Positions 42,579 to 52,064 of a DNA stretch of 64,000 nucleotides are shown in pieces. The stretch covers positions 1-64,000 of the forward strand of contig CAZCVI010000002.1 of assembly GCA_964502145.1 (NCBI GenBank). The letters run 5' to 3'. The notes beneath the pieces are model-generated. The model did no database searches, was not told where the DNA came from, and saw only the letters and a list, made by a program, of their open reading frames with translations. A program made the position numbers and the translations under genes. Each line of letters starts with the position of its first letter. The first letter of the stretch is position 1. The DNA is from CAZCVI01 sp964502145 (lineage in GTDB: Bacteria; Acidobacteriota; Aminicenantia; UBA2199).

Positions 42579-45500
42579 ATGCGCAAAATTTACATACTTG
42601 TTTTATGTTTGTCTTTCTTCTGCCCCCTCTGGACCGCTGAATTACCCCGGCCCAGTTACGATAATTCCCTGGTGTTCGCGTTCGCTTATTACCTGCGCAC
42701 CGCGACAACTACTGAAGTAAATTATCTCAAAAGTGTATTCGGTGATGGATTGTACGCCCCATTGACCTTTACTAATTTCGCCGCTGTACCGCTCGATTGG
42801 CACTCTAACCCTATTAACGCCAATACCGGGATCAAAAGTTTCAAAGATACCATGGACTCCTATGTTGCCAAAGCCAAAAGTTATGGCGTGGGACTCCATA
42901 TCATTTTGAATTTCGGGATTTCCCGCAATGCCAATTATTACAAAGCAGCCAAAGAGGAAGATATCCGTAATGCCCAATGGTACACGGATAATAACCTGGC
43001 CGCCCTGGACCAATTAAACCGCACCAGCCAAATGGAAGAAATGGAAGACCCACCACTTTTTTCTGACCCGGCCAACCAGAGCCATGAGTCGCTAGCTGGC
43101 ACGTATGCTGGCGGCATGAACATCAATGAATATGTCTATGGCACCCATTCCCGTTACGCCCGCAAACTACGCGCCCACCTGGAAGCGAAAGTCCGCGCGG
43201 CCATGAATGTCTTGCAGAAAAAACAGGCAGAGAATCCTGACGTGTTGCTGATTGTCAGTGCGCCCGGCGAAGCGGAATTGAATGCCCTGCGCCTCGATCA
43301 CAGCGAACCGCTCCAAGATTTTGTGTGCGACTATTCCCCCTTTGCCATATTGGAATTCCGCGACTGGATCACCCATGAAGGCCTGTATGCCCCGGCAGGA
43401 AAATACGCCGGGCAAGGATATGTGAACGGCGGCAGCCGTTACCAGGGTGAACAGGGATTGAATCATTTTAATACCAATTTCGACACCACTTTTACTACCT
43501 GGAACCTTAAATACTATGACTGGAGCCTGGAAGATGAAGTGGATAGCAATTACACGGACACCGTGAACCCGGATCCCCACATTATCCCCTTGACCAACTA
43601 TACCTATGACGGCATGAAACCCACCACGGGTCCGAACTATATCAGCGGTGGCTTCGACCCACCACGGGTGATGAAACAAAAAGGGGAAGATGCCTTCTGG
43701 GACCTCTGGAACCTCTTCAGAGAAACCATGGTGTATCACTATGTCAAAGATATCGCCACAATCGCACGGGAAAGCGGGATCGCTAAAGATCGCTATTATA
43801 CCCATCAAATCCCGGCGGATTATCTTTTCGGTACCAGTCCCAACGAACCGACCATTCCTTATTTGAATCCCCGTTATTATGGTTCCGCTTCCCCCCTGTG
43901 GACCGCCGCCGTGTATGCAGATATGGGTTTGGGTGTGACCATGTACGATATCAATTTCGGCACTTGGTACGCCCGCACTACCGCGTATATCCTACCAGAA
44001 CTCACCGCGCTTGCGACCAACTGGGGGGCCCTGGAATACAACCCGGAAATCCTGGTCGATGGTGTGACCATTGCTTCCACAGAATCCATCTATCAACAAA
44101 TCAAACGACTCTATGATGCCAATGCCCACGTGGTCAGTTTTTACAAATGGGTGGAAAACAACGGTTCCCATTTCAAAGGCACTAACCGCGAATTGGCAGC
44201 CAAACAGTTTTTTGAAAACATCAAGGATAAGGCCCGCCAATCGGTGGACACGATATTCAGCCCGCCACCGGTTAATACTTTTAAAGGCACCTACACCAGC
44301 GCTTATGCCACGGTGAACCTGAGCTGGTCGCCCAAAATATGGAGCGATTTGAACCATAACTGGTCCTCGTGGGGCGATTTTAAAGAGTTTATTATCTATC
44401 GGGGCAATCAGTCCGGTTTTGTGCCCCAAATTGGCACTCAAATCGCACGGCTCACCGGCACTTCATTTCAAGACAAGGGACCCTTTAATGGTGGGACAGT
44501 TTATTATAAAGTTTTTGCCGTGAATCATAACAATCAGGTTGGCCCGCAAACATCTATTGCCGTGAATGTGGGTGGTAGCGGAGGCACGCCAGTGCTCACT
44601 GTTTCCGTTAGTGCCATGACTTTCGTCGCCTTGACAGGACGCACCGCCCCCCTGACCCAATCCTTTACTATCTCCAACTCCGGCACCGGGATATTGAACT
44701 GGTCCGTGGTGGAGGATAGCCCGTGGATTACTTGCACCCCCGGTTCCGGCAGCAATGAAGGCGTGGTCGCAGTGACCATCGATCCCACGGGCAAAACGAC
44801 TGGGTCTTACACGGGCACTATCACCGTGAATGCACCGGGAACAGCGACACCAACCCACCCCATAACACTCACCCTGATCATCCAACCCGCCGGGCAAGAT
44901 GAGCCGCCTTTTGGGTACTTTGATTCACCCTTGGATTATACCACGGTGCAGGGGAGTATTCCCGTGACCGGTTGGGCGCTGGATGATATCGGTATCCAGA
45001 GCATTCGTCTTTACCGCGAATCCCCTGACGGCCTGTTATGGGTGGGTGATGCCCTCCAAGTTGAAGGTGCGCGACCCGATGTGGTCCGCGCTTTTCCAGA
45101 TTTCCCCAATAATACCAAAGCGGGCTGGGGCTATATGCTCCTGACCCATTTTTTACCCAATGGCGGCAATGGCACGGTGGTCCTCCATGCCATTGCTATG
45201 GATGAAACGGGCCATGAGGTCACTCTGGGGACGCGCACCATTTATTGTGACAATGCCCATGCGCAAAAACCTTTTGGCGCGATTGATACGCCTACCCAGG
45301 GTGGAGTGGCAACAGGGAGCGCCTTTGTAAATTTCGGCTGGGTGTTAACCCCGCAGCCCAACTCTATCCCCACCAATGGTTCCACTTTGTCCGTTTATAT
45401 TGACGGTGTGAATGTCGGACGCCCCGTTTATAATAATTATCGAAGTGACATTGCCACCCTGTTTCCTGCGTATGCCAATAGCCAGGGAGCAGTGGGTTAT

Positions 45501-45941
45501 TTTTATATTAATACCAAGAATTACAGCAACGGCGTGCATACTATTTCCTGGATGGCCCGCGACAGTGCCGGAAATGAAGATGGGGTGGGTAGTCGTTATT
45601 TCACCATCCAAAATGCCGCTGGTTCCGCTACGGCAAACCAACCCGCCAGTTACAGAGGAAATAGCACCACGAGTACTCGCCGGGTAGAAATCGCGGAATT
45701 GGAACGCCTGGAAATCCGTTTATTCCCCGGCGGAACCAACCGTGTGACCAATCTTTCCCCTTTGCCAGTGGGTTCTACTTTGGATACCAAACGGGGGATC
45801 TTTTACTGGCAGCCTGGGCCGGGTTTTATAGGCGAGTATACCTTTGATTTTATACAACAAAAAGCCAATGGTCTAATTTTGAAAAAAACACTCCATGTTT
45901 ATATTTTTCCTAAAGGACAAAAAGAAAGTAAAAAAAAGTAA
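42579..45941 (+). CDS. Large exported glycoside-hydrolase-like protein with BACON and Ig-like modules
   Basis: 1120 residues. Signal peptide (ILVLCLSFFCPLWTAE). Residues about 25-560 look like a TIM-barrel glycosidase-type region (AKSYGVGLHIILNFGISRN, LLIVSAPGEAELNALR, ALEYNPEILVDGVT, VVSFYKWVENNG), without a family I can name. An FN3-like domain (about 575-665) and a BACON domain (about 670-765, TQSFTISNSGTGILNWSVVE) follow. Then come two Ig-like modules (SIPVTGWALDDIGI and FGAIDTPTQGG) and a C-terminal Ig-like end. From about 770 it is closely similar to the next gene's product. Probably binds or cleaves carbohydrate outside the cell; the substrate is unknown. GGAG lies before the ATG. Confidence 0.75.
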   Translation: MRKIYILVLCLSFFCPLWTAELPRPSYDNSLVFAFAYYLRTATTTEVNYLKSVFGDGLYAPLTFTNFAAVPLDWHSNPINANTGIKSFKDTMDSYVAKAKSYGVGLHIILNFGISRNANYYKAAKEEDIRNAQWYTDNNLAALDQLNRTSQMEEMEDPPLFSDPANQSHESLAGTYAGGMNINEYVYGTHSRYARKLRAHLEAKVRAAMNVLQKKQAENPDVLLIVSAPGEAELNALRLDHSEPLQDFVCDYSPFAILEFRDWITHEGLYAPAGKYAGQGYVNGGSRYQGEQGLNHFNTNFDTTFTTWNLKYYDWSLEDEVDSNYTDTVNPDPHIIPLTNYTYDGMKPTTGPNYISGGFDPPRVMKQKGEDAFWDLWNLFRETMVYHYVKDIATIARESGIAKDRYYTHQIPADYLFGTSPNEPTIPYLNPRYYGSASPLWTAAVYADMGLGVTMYDINFGTWYARTTAYILPELTALATNWGALEYNPEILVDGVTIASTESIYQQIKRLYDANAHVVSFYKWVENNGSHFKGTNRELAAKQFFENIKDKARQSVDTIFSPPPVNTFKGTYTSAYATVNLSWSPKIWSDLNHNWSSWGDFKEFIIYRGNQSGFVPQIGTQIARLTGTSFQDKGPFNGGTVYYKVFAVNHNNQVGPQTSIAVNVGGSGGTPVLTVSVSAMTFVALTGRTAPLTQSFTISNSGTGILNWSVVEDSPWITCTPGSGSNEGVVAVTIDPTGKTTGSYTGTITVNAPGTATPTHPITLTLIIQPAGQDEPPFGYFDSPLDYTTVQGSIPVTGWALDDIGIQSIRLYRESPDGLLWVGDALQVEGARPDVVRAFPDFPNNTKAGWGYMLLTHFLPNGGNGTVVLHAIAMDETGHEVTLGTRTIYCDNAHAQKPFGAIDTPTQGGVATGSAFVNFGWVLTPQPNSIPTNGSTLSVYIDGVNVGRPVYNNYRSDIATLFPAYANSQGAVGYFYINTKNYSNGVHTISWMARDSAGNEDGVGSRYFTIQNAAGSATANQPASYRGNSTTSTRRVEIAELERLEIRLFPGGTNRVTNLSPLPVGSTLDTKRGIFYWQPGPGFIGEYTFDFIQQKANGLILKKTLHVYIFPKGQKESKKK

Positions 45942-45962
45942 AAATGAGAATGATGGGCAATA

Positions 45963-46013
45963 TGGGAAGAATGGGAATTCTTCCCATCTCTCCCATCTCT
46001 CCCATTTTGTTTT
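45963..46013 (+). terminator. Hairpin with 9-nt CCCATCTCT modules
   Basis: TGGGAAGAAT, loop GGGA, ATTCTTCCCA, then CTCTCCCAT repeated and a T-rich end (TTTTGTTTT). It may end transcription between the two secreted-protein genes. Modules resemble the TATGGGAAT repeat at 18.9 kb. Confidence 0.5.
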
Positions 46014-46061
46014 AGTTGAAAAAAAAATATTTTAATGTATCCTTTAGAGCATGGAGCACTC

Positions 46062-48737
46062 ATGAGAATACAAAATAATATTACCGTGGTTATGCTAGTG
46101 GGCTTGTTTTTGTCTTTTAACTATTTAGTCGGGCAATCGGATAAAGCACCCGTATTAAACAGTATCCAGGGTTGTCCCGTGTTTCCCGTCGACAATATCT
46201 GGAATACTGCCGTGGATACCATGCCCGTGGATGCCCATTCCGCGCAGTATATCAGTACTATTGGCAGCACGGCTATCGTACACGCTGATTTTGGTTCCGG
46301 TTTGTGGGATGGTGGTCCCATTGGTATTCCCTTCGTGACCGTGCCCGGAACACAAGCCAAAGTAAATGTCGTCTTTGATTATAACGATGAGAGCGATCCC
46401 GGCCCCTATCCTATTCCTGCCAGTGCGCCCATTGAAGGCGGCAGTGGCAGCGATGGCGACCGCCATGTCCTGGTTCTGGACCGGGATAATTGTATATTAT
46501 ATGAACTCTATTACGCCTATCCCCAGGGCGACGGGTCCTGGACCGCTGGTTCCGGCGCGATTTATGATCTTAAATCCCATGCCTTGCGACCTGCTGGTTG
46601 GACCTCCGCCGATGCGGCTGGTTTACCCATTTTACCCGGCCTCGTCCGTTATGAAGAAGTGGCCACTGGCAAAATCGATCATGCCATACGTTTCACCGCC
46701 CCACGAACCCGGCGCCAGTATGTCTGGCCAGCCCGGCATTTCGCTTCCAGTCTGACTGGTTTAGAATACCCGCCCATGGGACAACGCTTTCGCTTAAAAG
46801 CCTCGTTTGATATCTCCAGCTACTCCACCCCGGTGCGGGTTATTCTCACCGCCTTGAAAAAATATGGCATGATCTTGGCTGATAATGGTTCCTCCTGGTA
46901 TATTTCCGGCGCACCCGATGAACGCTGGAACAATGATGTGTTGCACCAATTGGATAATGTTCGCGGTTCTGATTTTGAAGCCGTGGATGTGTCTTCATTG
47001 ATGATCAGTGCCAATTCCGGTCAGGCCCGACAACCCGGTACACAAAAAACCATCACTGTTACCTCCCCTGGCGGCGGCGAGAGTTGGGCGGCAGGGTCCA
47101 CTCATACCATTACCTGGACCTGGGTGGGTAGTATCGCCAATGTAAAAATAGAACTGTATAAAGGCAGCAGTAAAATGTCTACCATTACCTCCGCCACGGT
47201 GAATGATGGTTCCCATAACTGGACATTATCGGGCAGTTTAACAGCGGGCAGCAATTATACAATCAAAATTACCGACACTTCAACCAGTGCTATCAGTGAT
47301 TCGGGAAATGTATTTAGTATCACTGTCAATGGCAAGCCGCAGATTACACTGAACCGCACCCACTTGAATTTTGGGGCCGTGATATCCGGTGTGAGCACCA
47401 GAGCCCAGACTTTTTTGATTGGTAATAGCGGAACGGGTACGCTTCATTGGACGATTACCGATGATGCGACTTGGCTTGCAGTTACACCTGTTTCCGGGAG
47501 TGGTTCCGGTCGTGTTTTTGTGTCCGTGAATCCTGCCGGTTTATTGGCCGGAAGTTATACCGGGACGATTCACATCAGCGATCCCGCTGCTGGGAATTCA
47601 CCGCAAACCTTAACGGTATTCTTAACCGTGAAAAGTGCATCGGGAGATGCCCTCCCCTTTGGTCAGGTCGATTCTCCAGTCGAGGGCGCCACTGTTCGCA
47701 GCAGTATTCCCGTGACAGGTTGGGCATTGGATGACGTGGCCGTGGCGAGCGTGAAAATTTACCGCCGTGACAATGCGGAAACAGTCTATATTGGCGACGC
47801 ACTATTCGTAGAAGGGGCCAGGCCGGACGTGGAAACAGCGTATCCAGATTACCCCAACCATTATCAAGCGGGTTGGGGGTATATGTTATTAACCAACTTT
47901 TTACCCAATGGTGGTAATGGAACCGTGGTATTGGAGGCCAAAGCCACTGATTCTGCCGGGTTTGAAGTGTCCTTGGGGACCCGGACCATTACCTGCGACA
48001 ATGCCAATGCTGTTAAACCTTTTGGTGCCATTGACACGCCCACCCAGGGTGGTAATGCCGCCGGTGCTAATTTCGTTAATTTTGGCTGGGCATTGACCCC
48101 AATGCCCAATATGATCCCCACCAATGGTTCGACTATAGACGTGTATATCGACGGCATAAAATTAGGACACCCGGTGTATAACAATTACCGCCAAGATATC
48201 GCCACTCTTTTTCCCGGGTATGCCAACAGCCAGGGCGCGGTGGGTTATTATGTAATAAATACCACTGCCTATAAAAACGGCGTGCATACTATCCAGTGGA
48301 CCGTAAAAGACAACCAGGGCAATACCGATGGCATTGGCAGTCGCTATTTTAATATCCAGAACAGCGGCGGAGCAGATCGTTGGTTTTGGAACACGACCTA
48401 TCAAACAGAACCGGAAGTTCTAATGGACGCGGTGCTGGTAAAAAAAGGCTATGACGAAAACATATCAGCGCAACCGATGTTCCCTAATGAATCCGGTATC
48501 ATTGCCATTAACATTAAAGAGCTGGAACGTTTAGAAATCCATTTCCATCAACATGAGGCCCTGACTCTTTCCACCCTGCCCGTGGGTGCCACGTTGGATT
48601 CGCAAGCTGGCATTTTTTACTGGCAACCCGGACTGGGATTTCTGGGCGATTTCTTATTGGAATTTTGCAGTCGGGACCACAACGGCGTACTCTTTAAAAC
48701 CCGTATTTTGGTAAGCATCACCCCAGTGGGGGAATAA
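46062..48737 (+). CDS. Large exported protein with conserved N-terminal domain, BACON and Ig-like modules
   Basis: 891 residues from ATG 46062, chosen for GGAG seven nt upstream. Signal peptide (VVMLVGLFLSFNYLVGQ). Residues about 25-300 form a conserved but uncharacterised domain (CPVFPVDNIWNTAVD, VFDYNDESDPGPYPIP, GDRHVLVLDRDNCILYELYY, RRQYVWPARHFASS), which I know from exported proteins of several phyla without a function. A Ser/Thr-rich Kre9-like domain (VTSPGGGESWAAGSTHTITW) follows, then a BACON domain (LIGNSGTGTLHWTITDD) and the same two Ig-like modules as in the preceding protein. The shared C-terminal halves suggest duplication and swapping of the N-terminal domain. Confidence 0.8.
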   Translation: MRIQNNITVVMLVGLFLSFNYLVGQSDKAPVLNSIQGCPVFPVDNIWNTAVDTMPVDAHSAQYISTIGSTAIVHADFGSGLWDGGPIGIPFVTVPGTQAKVNVVFDYNDESDPGPYPIPASAPIEGGSGSDGDRHVLVLDRDNCILYELYYAYPQGDGSWTAGSGAIYDLKSHALRPAGWTSADAAGLPILPGLVRYEEVATGKIDHAIRFTAPRTRRQYVWPARHFASSLTGLEYPPMGQRFRLKASFDISSYSTPVRVILTALKKYGMILADNGSSWYISGAPDERWNNDVLHQLDNVRGSDFEAVDVSSLMISANSGQARQPGTQKTITVTSPGGGESWAAGSTHTITWTWVGSIANVKIELYKGSSKMSTITSATVNDGSHNWTLSGSLTAGSNYTIKITDTSTSAISDSGNVFSITVNGKPQITLNRTHLNFGAVISGVSTRAQTFLIGNSGTGTLHWTITDDATWLAVTPVSGSGSGRVFVSVNPAGLLAGSYTGTIHISDPAAGNSPQTLTVFLTVKSASGDALPFGQVDSPVEGATVRSSIPVTGWALDDVAVASVKIYRRDNAETVYIGDALFVEGARPDVETAYPDYPNHYQAGWGYMLLTNFLPNGGNGTVVLEAKATDSAGFEVSLGTRTITCDNANAVKPFGAIDTPTQGGNAAGANFVNFGWALTPMPNMIPTNGSTIDVYIDGIKLGHPVYNNYRQDIATLFPGYANSQGAVGYYVINTTAYKNGVHTIQWTVKDNQGNTDGIGSRYFNIQNSGGADRWFWNTTYQTEPEVLMDAVLVKKGYDENISAQPMFPNESGIIAINIKELERLEIHFHQHEALTLSTLPVGATLDSQAGIFYWQPGLGFLGDFLLEFCSRDHNGVLFKTRILVSITPVGE

Positions 48738-48823
48738 AAATCGGATCGATAGGTATAAATGTCTACCTGTTTCCGATGCAACCCGCTCAATAAGAAATAT
48801 GAGATGTTAATCTCTCATCCGCT

Positions 48824-49294
48824 TTAGCATCTTTTGCGCGTGAACGCAGCCTTAGTCGGTTTGACAAGGTTGTCAAAGTCAGAGAATTGCATTTGCAGGA
48901 GCTCGCGGTGGTTACCTGCATTAAAGGCGATTTCCTCGTTTCTGGACAATTCGAGACTGACATAAACGGGCAGGTTGAAGAGATTTCCAAAAGGAGGCAT
49001 TCCCCCGGTCTCACAGCCTGGGAATAACTTGCGAAATTCATCTTCCGAGGCAAGTTCCAACGGCTGTTTGCAAATTTCTACCAGCTTATCCATGTCGATC
49101 TGGTAATTGGCAGGCACCACGGCCATGATGAAATTATTGTCAGGATTTTTTAGGACAATGGTTTTTGCCAGACTATTGCCTGAAATATGAGCCCGATGGG
49201 CGATTACCTGCGCCGTATAGGCTGTCGAATGAATAATACGGGTAAACTTGATCTTATTTTCTTCAAGATAATCCATTAATTTTTGAAGCGGCAT
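48824..49294 (-). CDS. YbaK/prolyl-tRNA-deacylase-type editing protein
   Basis: 156 residues. Members clear mischarged aminoacyl-tRNAs (Cys- or Ala-tRNA-Pro and similar). Core marks: SLAKTIVLKNPDN with the essential Lys, AVVPANYQIDMDKL, GCETGGMPPFGN (the GXXPP loop). The N-terminal helix (LQKLMDYLEENKIKFTRI) is like the ProX/YeaK branch. I start at ATG 49294 behind AAGGAGG; the 49315 ATG adds seven unlikely residues. Specificity cannot be read from sequence alone. Stand-alone gene. Confidence 0.9.
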   Translation of the reverse strand: MPLQKLMDYLEENKIKFTRIIHSTAYTAQVIAHRAHISGNSLAKTIVLKNPDNNFIMAVVPANYQIDMDKLVEICKQPLELASEDEFRKLFPGCETGGMPPFGNLFNLPVYVSLELSRNEEIAFNAGNHRELLQMQFSDFDNLVKPTKAAFTRKRC

Positions 49295-49725
49295 TTTCCC
49301 CTCCTTGGGGTGCATATCTTTCCCTATCTATTTGGCATTTTTTTAACCACATGTTTTCATTATAGTATTTTTTTTATATAATTTCAATGCTTTTTCTCTC
49401 CGCCACTCTTTTCTTCACCCGCACCAATCGGTGAGGTCCCCCTGCTTCCCCCAAAAAATAGTTCCCAAAAGGTTCTTTCAGTACCTCAACCACCAGGGCC
49501 TATAAAAGCACCAGGAGAATTAAAAAAAATTCTATTTTTTTCCATATCAATATAGACAAATATTTTTGATGTGGTATAATATTATCTTAAAAAGAAGCTA
49601 GGATTTGAAATATAAAATTATGCGAACAAAAAATTTACAGTCCTTCCGTTGCATTGAGTGCCGTAGTTTATTTCAAACGCAGTGTATTTCAAACAAAAAA
49701 ATGAAAACAGGAACAAAGGAGAAAA
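49295..49725. other. Intergenic region with the thioesterase operon promoter
   Basis: TAGACA at 49553-49558, 16-nt spacer and TATAAT at 49575-49580, with an extended TGG before the -10 box. It predicts a leader of about 140 nt. A frame of 39 codons from ATG 49620 with Cys-containing CIEC lies within this leader but lacks a ribosome binding site and overlaps the next start; not called. No other feature seen. Confidence 0.55.
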
Positions 49726-50442
49726 ATGAATCAAATTAGATTGTATTGTTTTCCTTATGCTGGTGGTTCTGCTTCCGTATTTAATCGTTGGCGGCAACTG
49801 GCGGATCCTCGGATCGATTTAAAACCTATCGAATTGGCTGCTCGTGGCAGGAGGATGCGTGAACCCAACTATAAGAGCATTGATAATGCAGTGGATGACG
49901 TGTTTAACCTGCTCAAAAATGAATTTTCCGGTGGTTCCTACGCGCTGTACGGCCACAGTATGGGCAGCATGATCGCTTTCGAATTGGCACACAAAATCAA
50001 ACAAAATGGGCTTCCCGCACCGCTTCATATTTTTTTCTCCGGTCGTGCCGCCCCCCGGATTACCAGGGATGGCAAACGGAAATTGCACCATCTACCGGAA
50101 AAAGAATTTAAAGACCAAATGCTCGAAATGGGCGGTACTCCCAAAGAATTCTTCGAACATCCAGAATTGCTGGAAGTATTTTTACCCCTCTTGAGAGGCG
50201 ATTTTATGCTGACTGAAACCTATATCCACCCGCTAAAAAACACGCCTCTGGATTGCAATATCACGGTTTTGGCCGGACTTCAAGATGAAGATAGCCGGGA
50301 TGAAGTCGAAGCGTGGCGAGATTACACCTGCGGCACTTGCAATATTACCTATTTTGAAGGCGGTCATTTTTTTATCCACGAGGAAACAGACAAGGTCTTG
50401 GGCATTATTAATAATACCCTAAAAAATGTGAACGTCTCATGA
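49726..50442 (+). CDS. Type II thioesterase (GrsT/RifR-like)
   Basis: 238 residues, alpha/beta-hydrolase. Releases wrong or stalled acyl groups from the phosphopantetheine arm of NRPS/PKS carrier proteins. N-terminus LYCFPYAGGSASVFNRW, nucleophile elbow YGHSMGSMIAFELA (Ser at about residue 87), and the C-terminal GGHFFIHE with the catalytic His. AAAGGAG precedes the ATG. First gene of an operon with a phosphopantetheinyl transferase; no NRPS or PKS gene occurs in the window, so it must serve assembly lines encoded elsewhere. Confidence 0.95.
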   Translation: MNQIRLYCFPYAGGSASVFNRWRQLADPRIDLKPIELAARGRRMREPNYKSIDNAVDDVFNLLKNEFSGGSYALYGHSMGSMIAFELAHKIKQNGLPAPLHIFFSGRAAPRITRDGKRKLHHLPEKEFKDQMLEMGGTPKEFFEHPELLEVFLPLLRGDFMLTETYIHPLKNTPLDCNITVLAGLQDEDSRDEVEAWRDYTCGTCNITYFEGGHFFIHEETDKVLGIINNTLKNVNVS

Positions 50443-50466
50443 CGTCTTAAAAAATGAGGACAAAAA

Positions 50467-51255
50467 ATGCTTGAAATATATGCATCCCATTTAAATCTGT
50501 CAGATAAGTTTAATCCTTCTTTAATGTCTGAGTTGATGAATTTTGTCGACCCATCGAAACAGATCAAATTACGGCGTTTTTTTCGCACCGAGGATAAACT
50601 CAGGGGATTATTCGCTGATCTTTTGATCCGTCACCTGATTATGCAGAGGGTGGGCTTGGACCATAAAGACATTTCCTTCGGGACCAATGAGTATGGGAAA
50701 CCCTACTTGATTGATTTCGACGATTTCCACTTCAATATTTCCCATTCCGGTGAATGGGTAGTAGTAGCCATTGATGATCGGCCCGTGGGTGTAGATGTCG
50801 AAGAGATTCAAGATATTGATCTTGATATTGCCAAAAACTATTTCTCCGACATCGAACATCGCGACTTGATGGCCAAAAAAAATCCCAATGACTATTTTTT
50901 CACCCTCTGGTCACTGAAAGAAAGTTATATCAAAATTCTGGGCAAAGGACTTTCCCATCCCCTGAATGCTTTTTCTATCGAATTTGTCAATGATAATGAA
51001 ATCGTCATCAAAGAGAATGGACATCCAATTGAAGATATCTTGTTTAAACAATATGACATTGATGCCCGGTACAAGATGGGCGTTTGTACCACGAAACGTG
51101 CCTTTCCCAATCAGGTGGTCATGTTATCCATGGATGAACTGTGCCAGTTCTTTGTCAAAGACCATACTACAAAAAACTACTGGTATCCAAATGCCCCAGA
51201 AGCCTATTCATATGGAAACGGGACTTATAATCCGGAGAGGAGTTCTATTTTATGA
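50467..51255 (+). CDS. Sfp-type 4'-phosphopantetheinyl transferase
   Basis: 262 residues. Transfers the phosphopantetheine of CoA to the serine of carrier proteins. Motifs: the GVDVEEIQDID Mg-binding region, FNISHSGEWVVVAI, and FFTLWSLKESYIKILGKGL (WxxKEA-like). Length and motif spacing fit the Sfp/Gsp subgroup that serves NRPS/PKS. 24 nt after the thioesterase gene and overlapping the next start by ATGA, so translationally coupled. Confidence 0.96.
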   Translation: MLEIYASHLNLSDKFNPSLMSELMNFVDPSKQIKLRRFFRTEDKLRGLFADLLIRHLIMQRVGLDHKDISFGTNEYGKPYLIDFDDFHFNISHSGEWVVVAIDDRPVGVDVEEIQDIDLDIAKNYFSDIEHRDLMAKKNPNDYFFTLWSLKESYIKILGKGLSHPLNAFSIEFVNDNEIVIKENGHPIEDILFKQYDIDARYKMGVCTTKRAFPNQVVMLSMDELCQFFVKDHTTKNYWYPNAPEAYSYGNGTYNPERSSIL

Positions 51256-52064
51256 GATCTATTAAACCGATTTTTCTTTTTGCTGACAGCCAGGTATTGT
51301 TTTGGCGACATGAAAAAGGACTGTTTATCGAACGCATACGACAAACGATCATGGAAGATGAAAATCGCCCGGAAGGCGCGATTCAAACCGCCTATATCGG
51401 TGCTTCCAACGGCGATAAAGCCGAATACTTCGATATCTTTGTAGCGGCCATGAACCAGTTAGGTATCACGGCAAACCGCCATATTCCAGCCAAACCCACC
51501 ACGGAAGATTACACGTATTTACGCACTGCCGATCTGGTTCTATTGGCCGGCGGTAGCATCCCCAAAGGCTGGAAAGCCATCAAAGACACGGAGCTGCAAC
51601 AAAAAATCGTGGAATGTTACCATAACGGGGCCGTACTAGTAGGTGTATCCGCTGGCGCGGTGCAATTGGGATTACGGGGCTGGAAAAAAAGCCGGAAAAT
51701 CCCCGCCGATCTATTTGAAACCTTCCAAATCGTACCGGCTGTGATTGATGTTCACGATGAATCCGATTGGGAAGAGCTGTTAAAAACAGTCAAGCACCTG
51801 GGAAAGACCAACCGCGGTTTCGGCATTCCCGCTGGCGGGGGAGCGGTATATCACTCCGACTGGTCCTTCGAAGCCATCCGGCATCACCTGGTCGAATTTT
51901 CTTATCTGGATGATGATGTTAAACGTTCCCTTATTTTCCCCCACCAGGAGGGCATGCCCGAACTGGAAATAGATAAAGATGATCGCCGGGGAACTATTAT
52001 CAAACCTGACGAGGTGATGAATTCCGGGATCATTAATATTGATCCGGATATTCTTGAGAATTGA
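51252..52064 (+). CDS. Peptidase S51-like (cyanophycinase/dipeptidase E) protein
   Basis: 270 residues. The S51 core shows DLVLLAGGSIPKGWKAI, then GAVLVGVSAGAVQLGL with the presumed nucleophile Ser at about residue 135, and GIPAGGGAVYH later. Family members are serine peptidases that cut at Asp (dipeptidase E) or cyanophycin. Here the role in a PPTase operon is unknown; it may process or detoxify a peptide product. Overlaps the PPTase stop (ATGA) and the next gene's start (TTGA). Confidence 0.85.
   Translation: MRSIKPIFLFADSQVLFWRHEKGLFIERIRQTIMEDENRPEGAIQTAYIGASNGDKAEYFDIFVAAMNQLGITANRHIPAKPTTEDYTYLRTADLVLLAGGSIPKGWKAIKDTELQQKIVECYHNGAVLVGVSAGAVQLGLRGWKKSRKIPADLFETFQIVPAVIDVHDESDWEELLKTVKHLGKTNRGFGIPAGGGAVYHSDWSFEAIRHHLVEFSYLDDDVKRSLIFPHQEGMPELEIDKDDRRGTIIKPDEVMNSGIINIDPDILEN

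Noticed and set aside
49620..49737. 39-codon frame with CIEC motif in the thioesterase operon leader
   Set aside because: No ribosome binding site and it overlaps the strong start at 49726; most likely chance.
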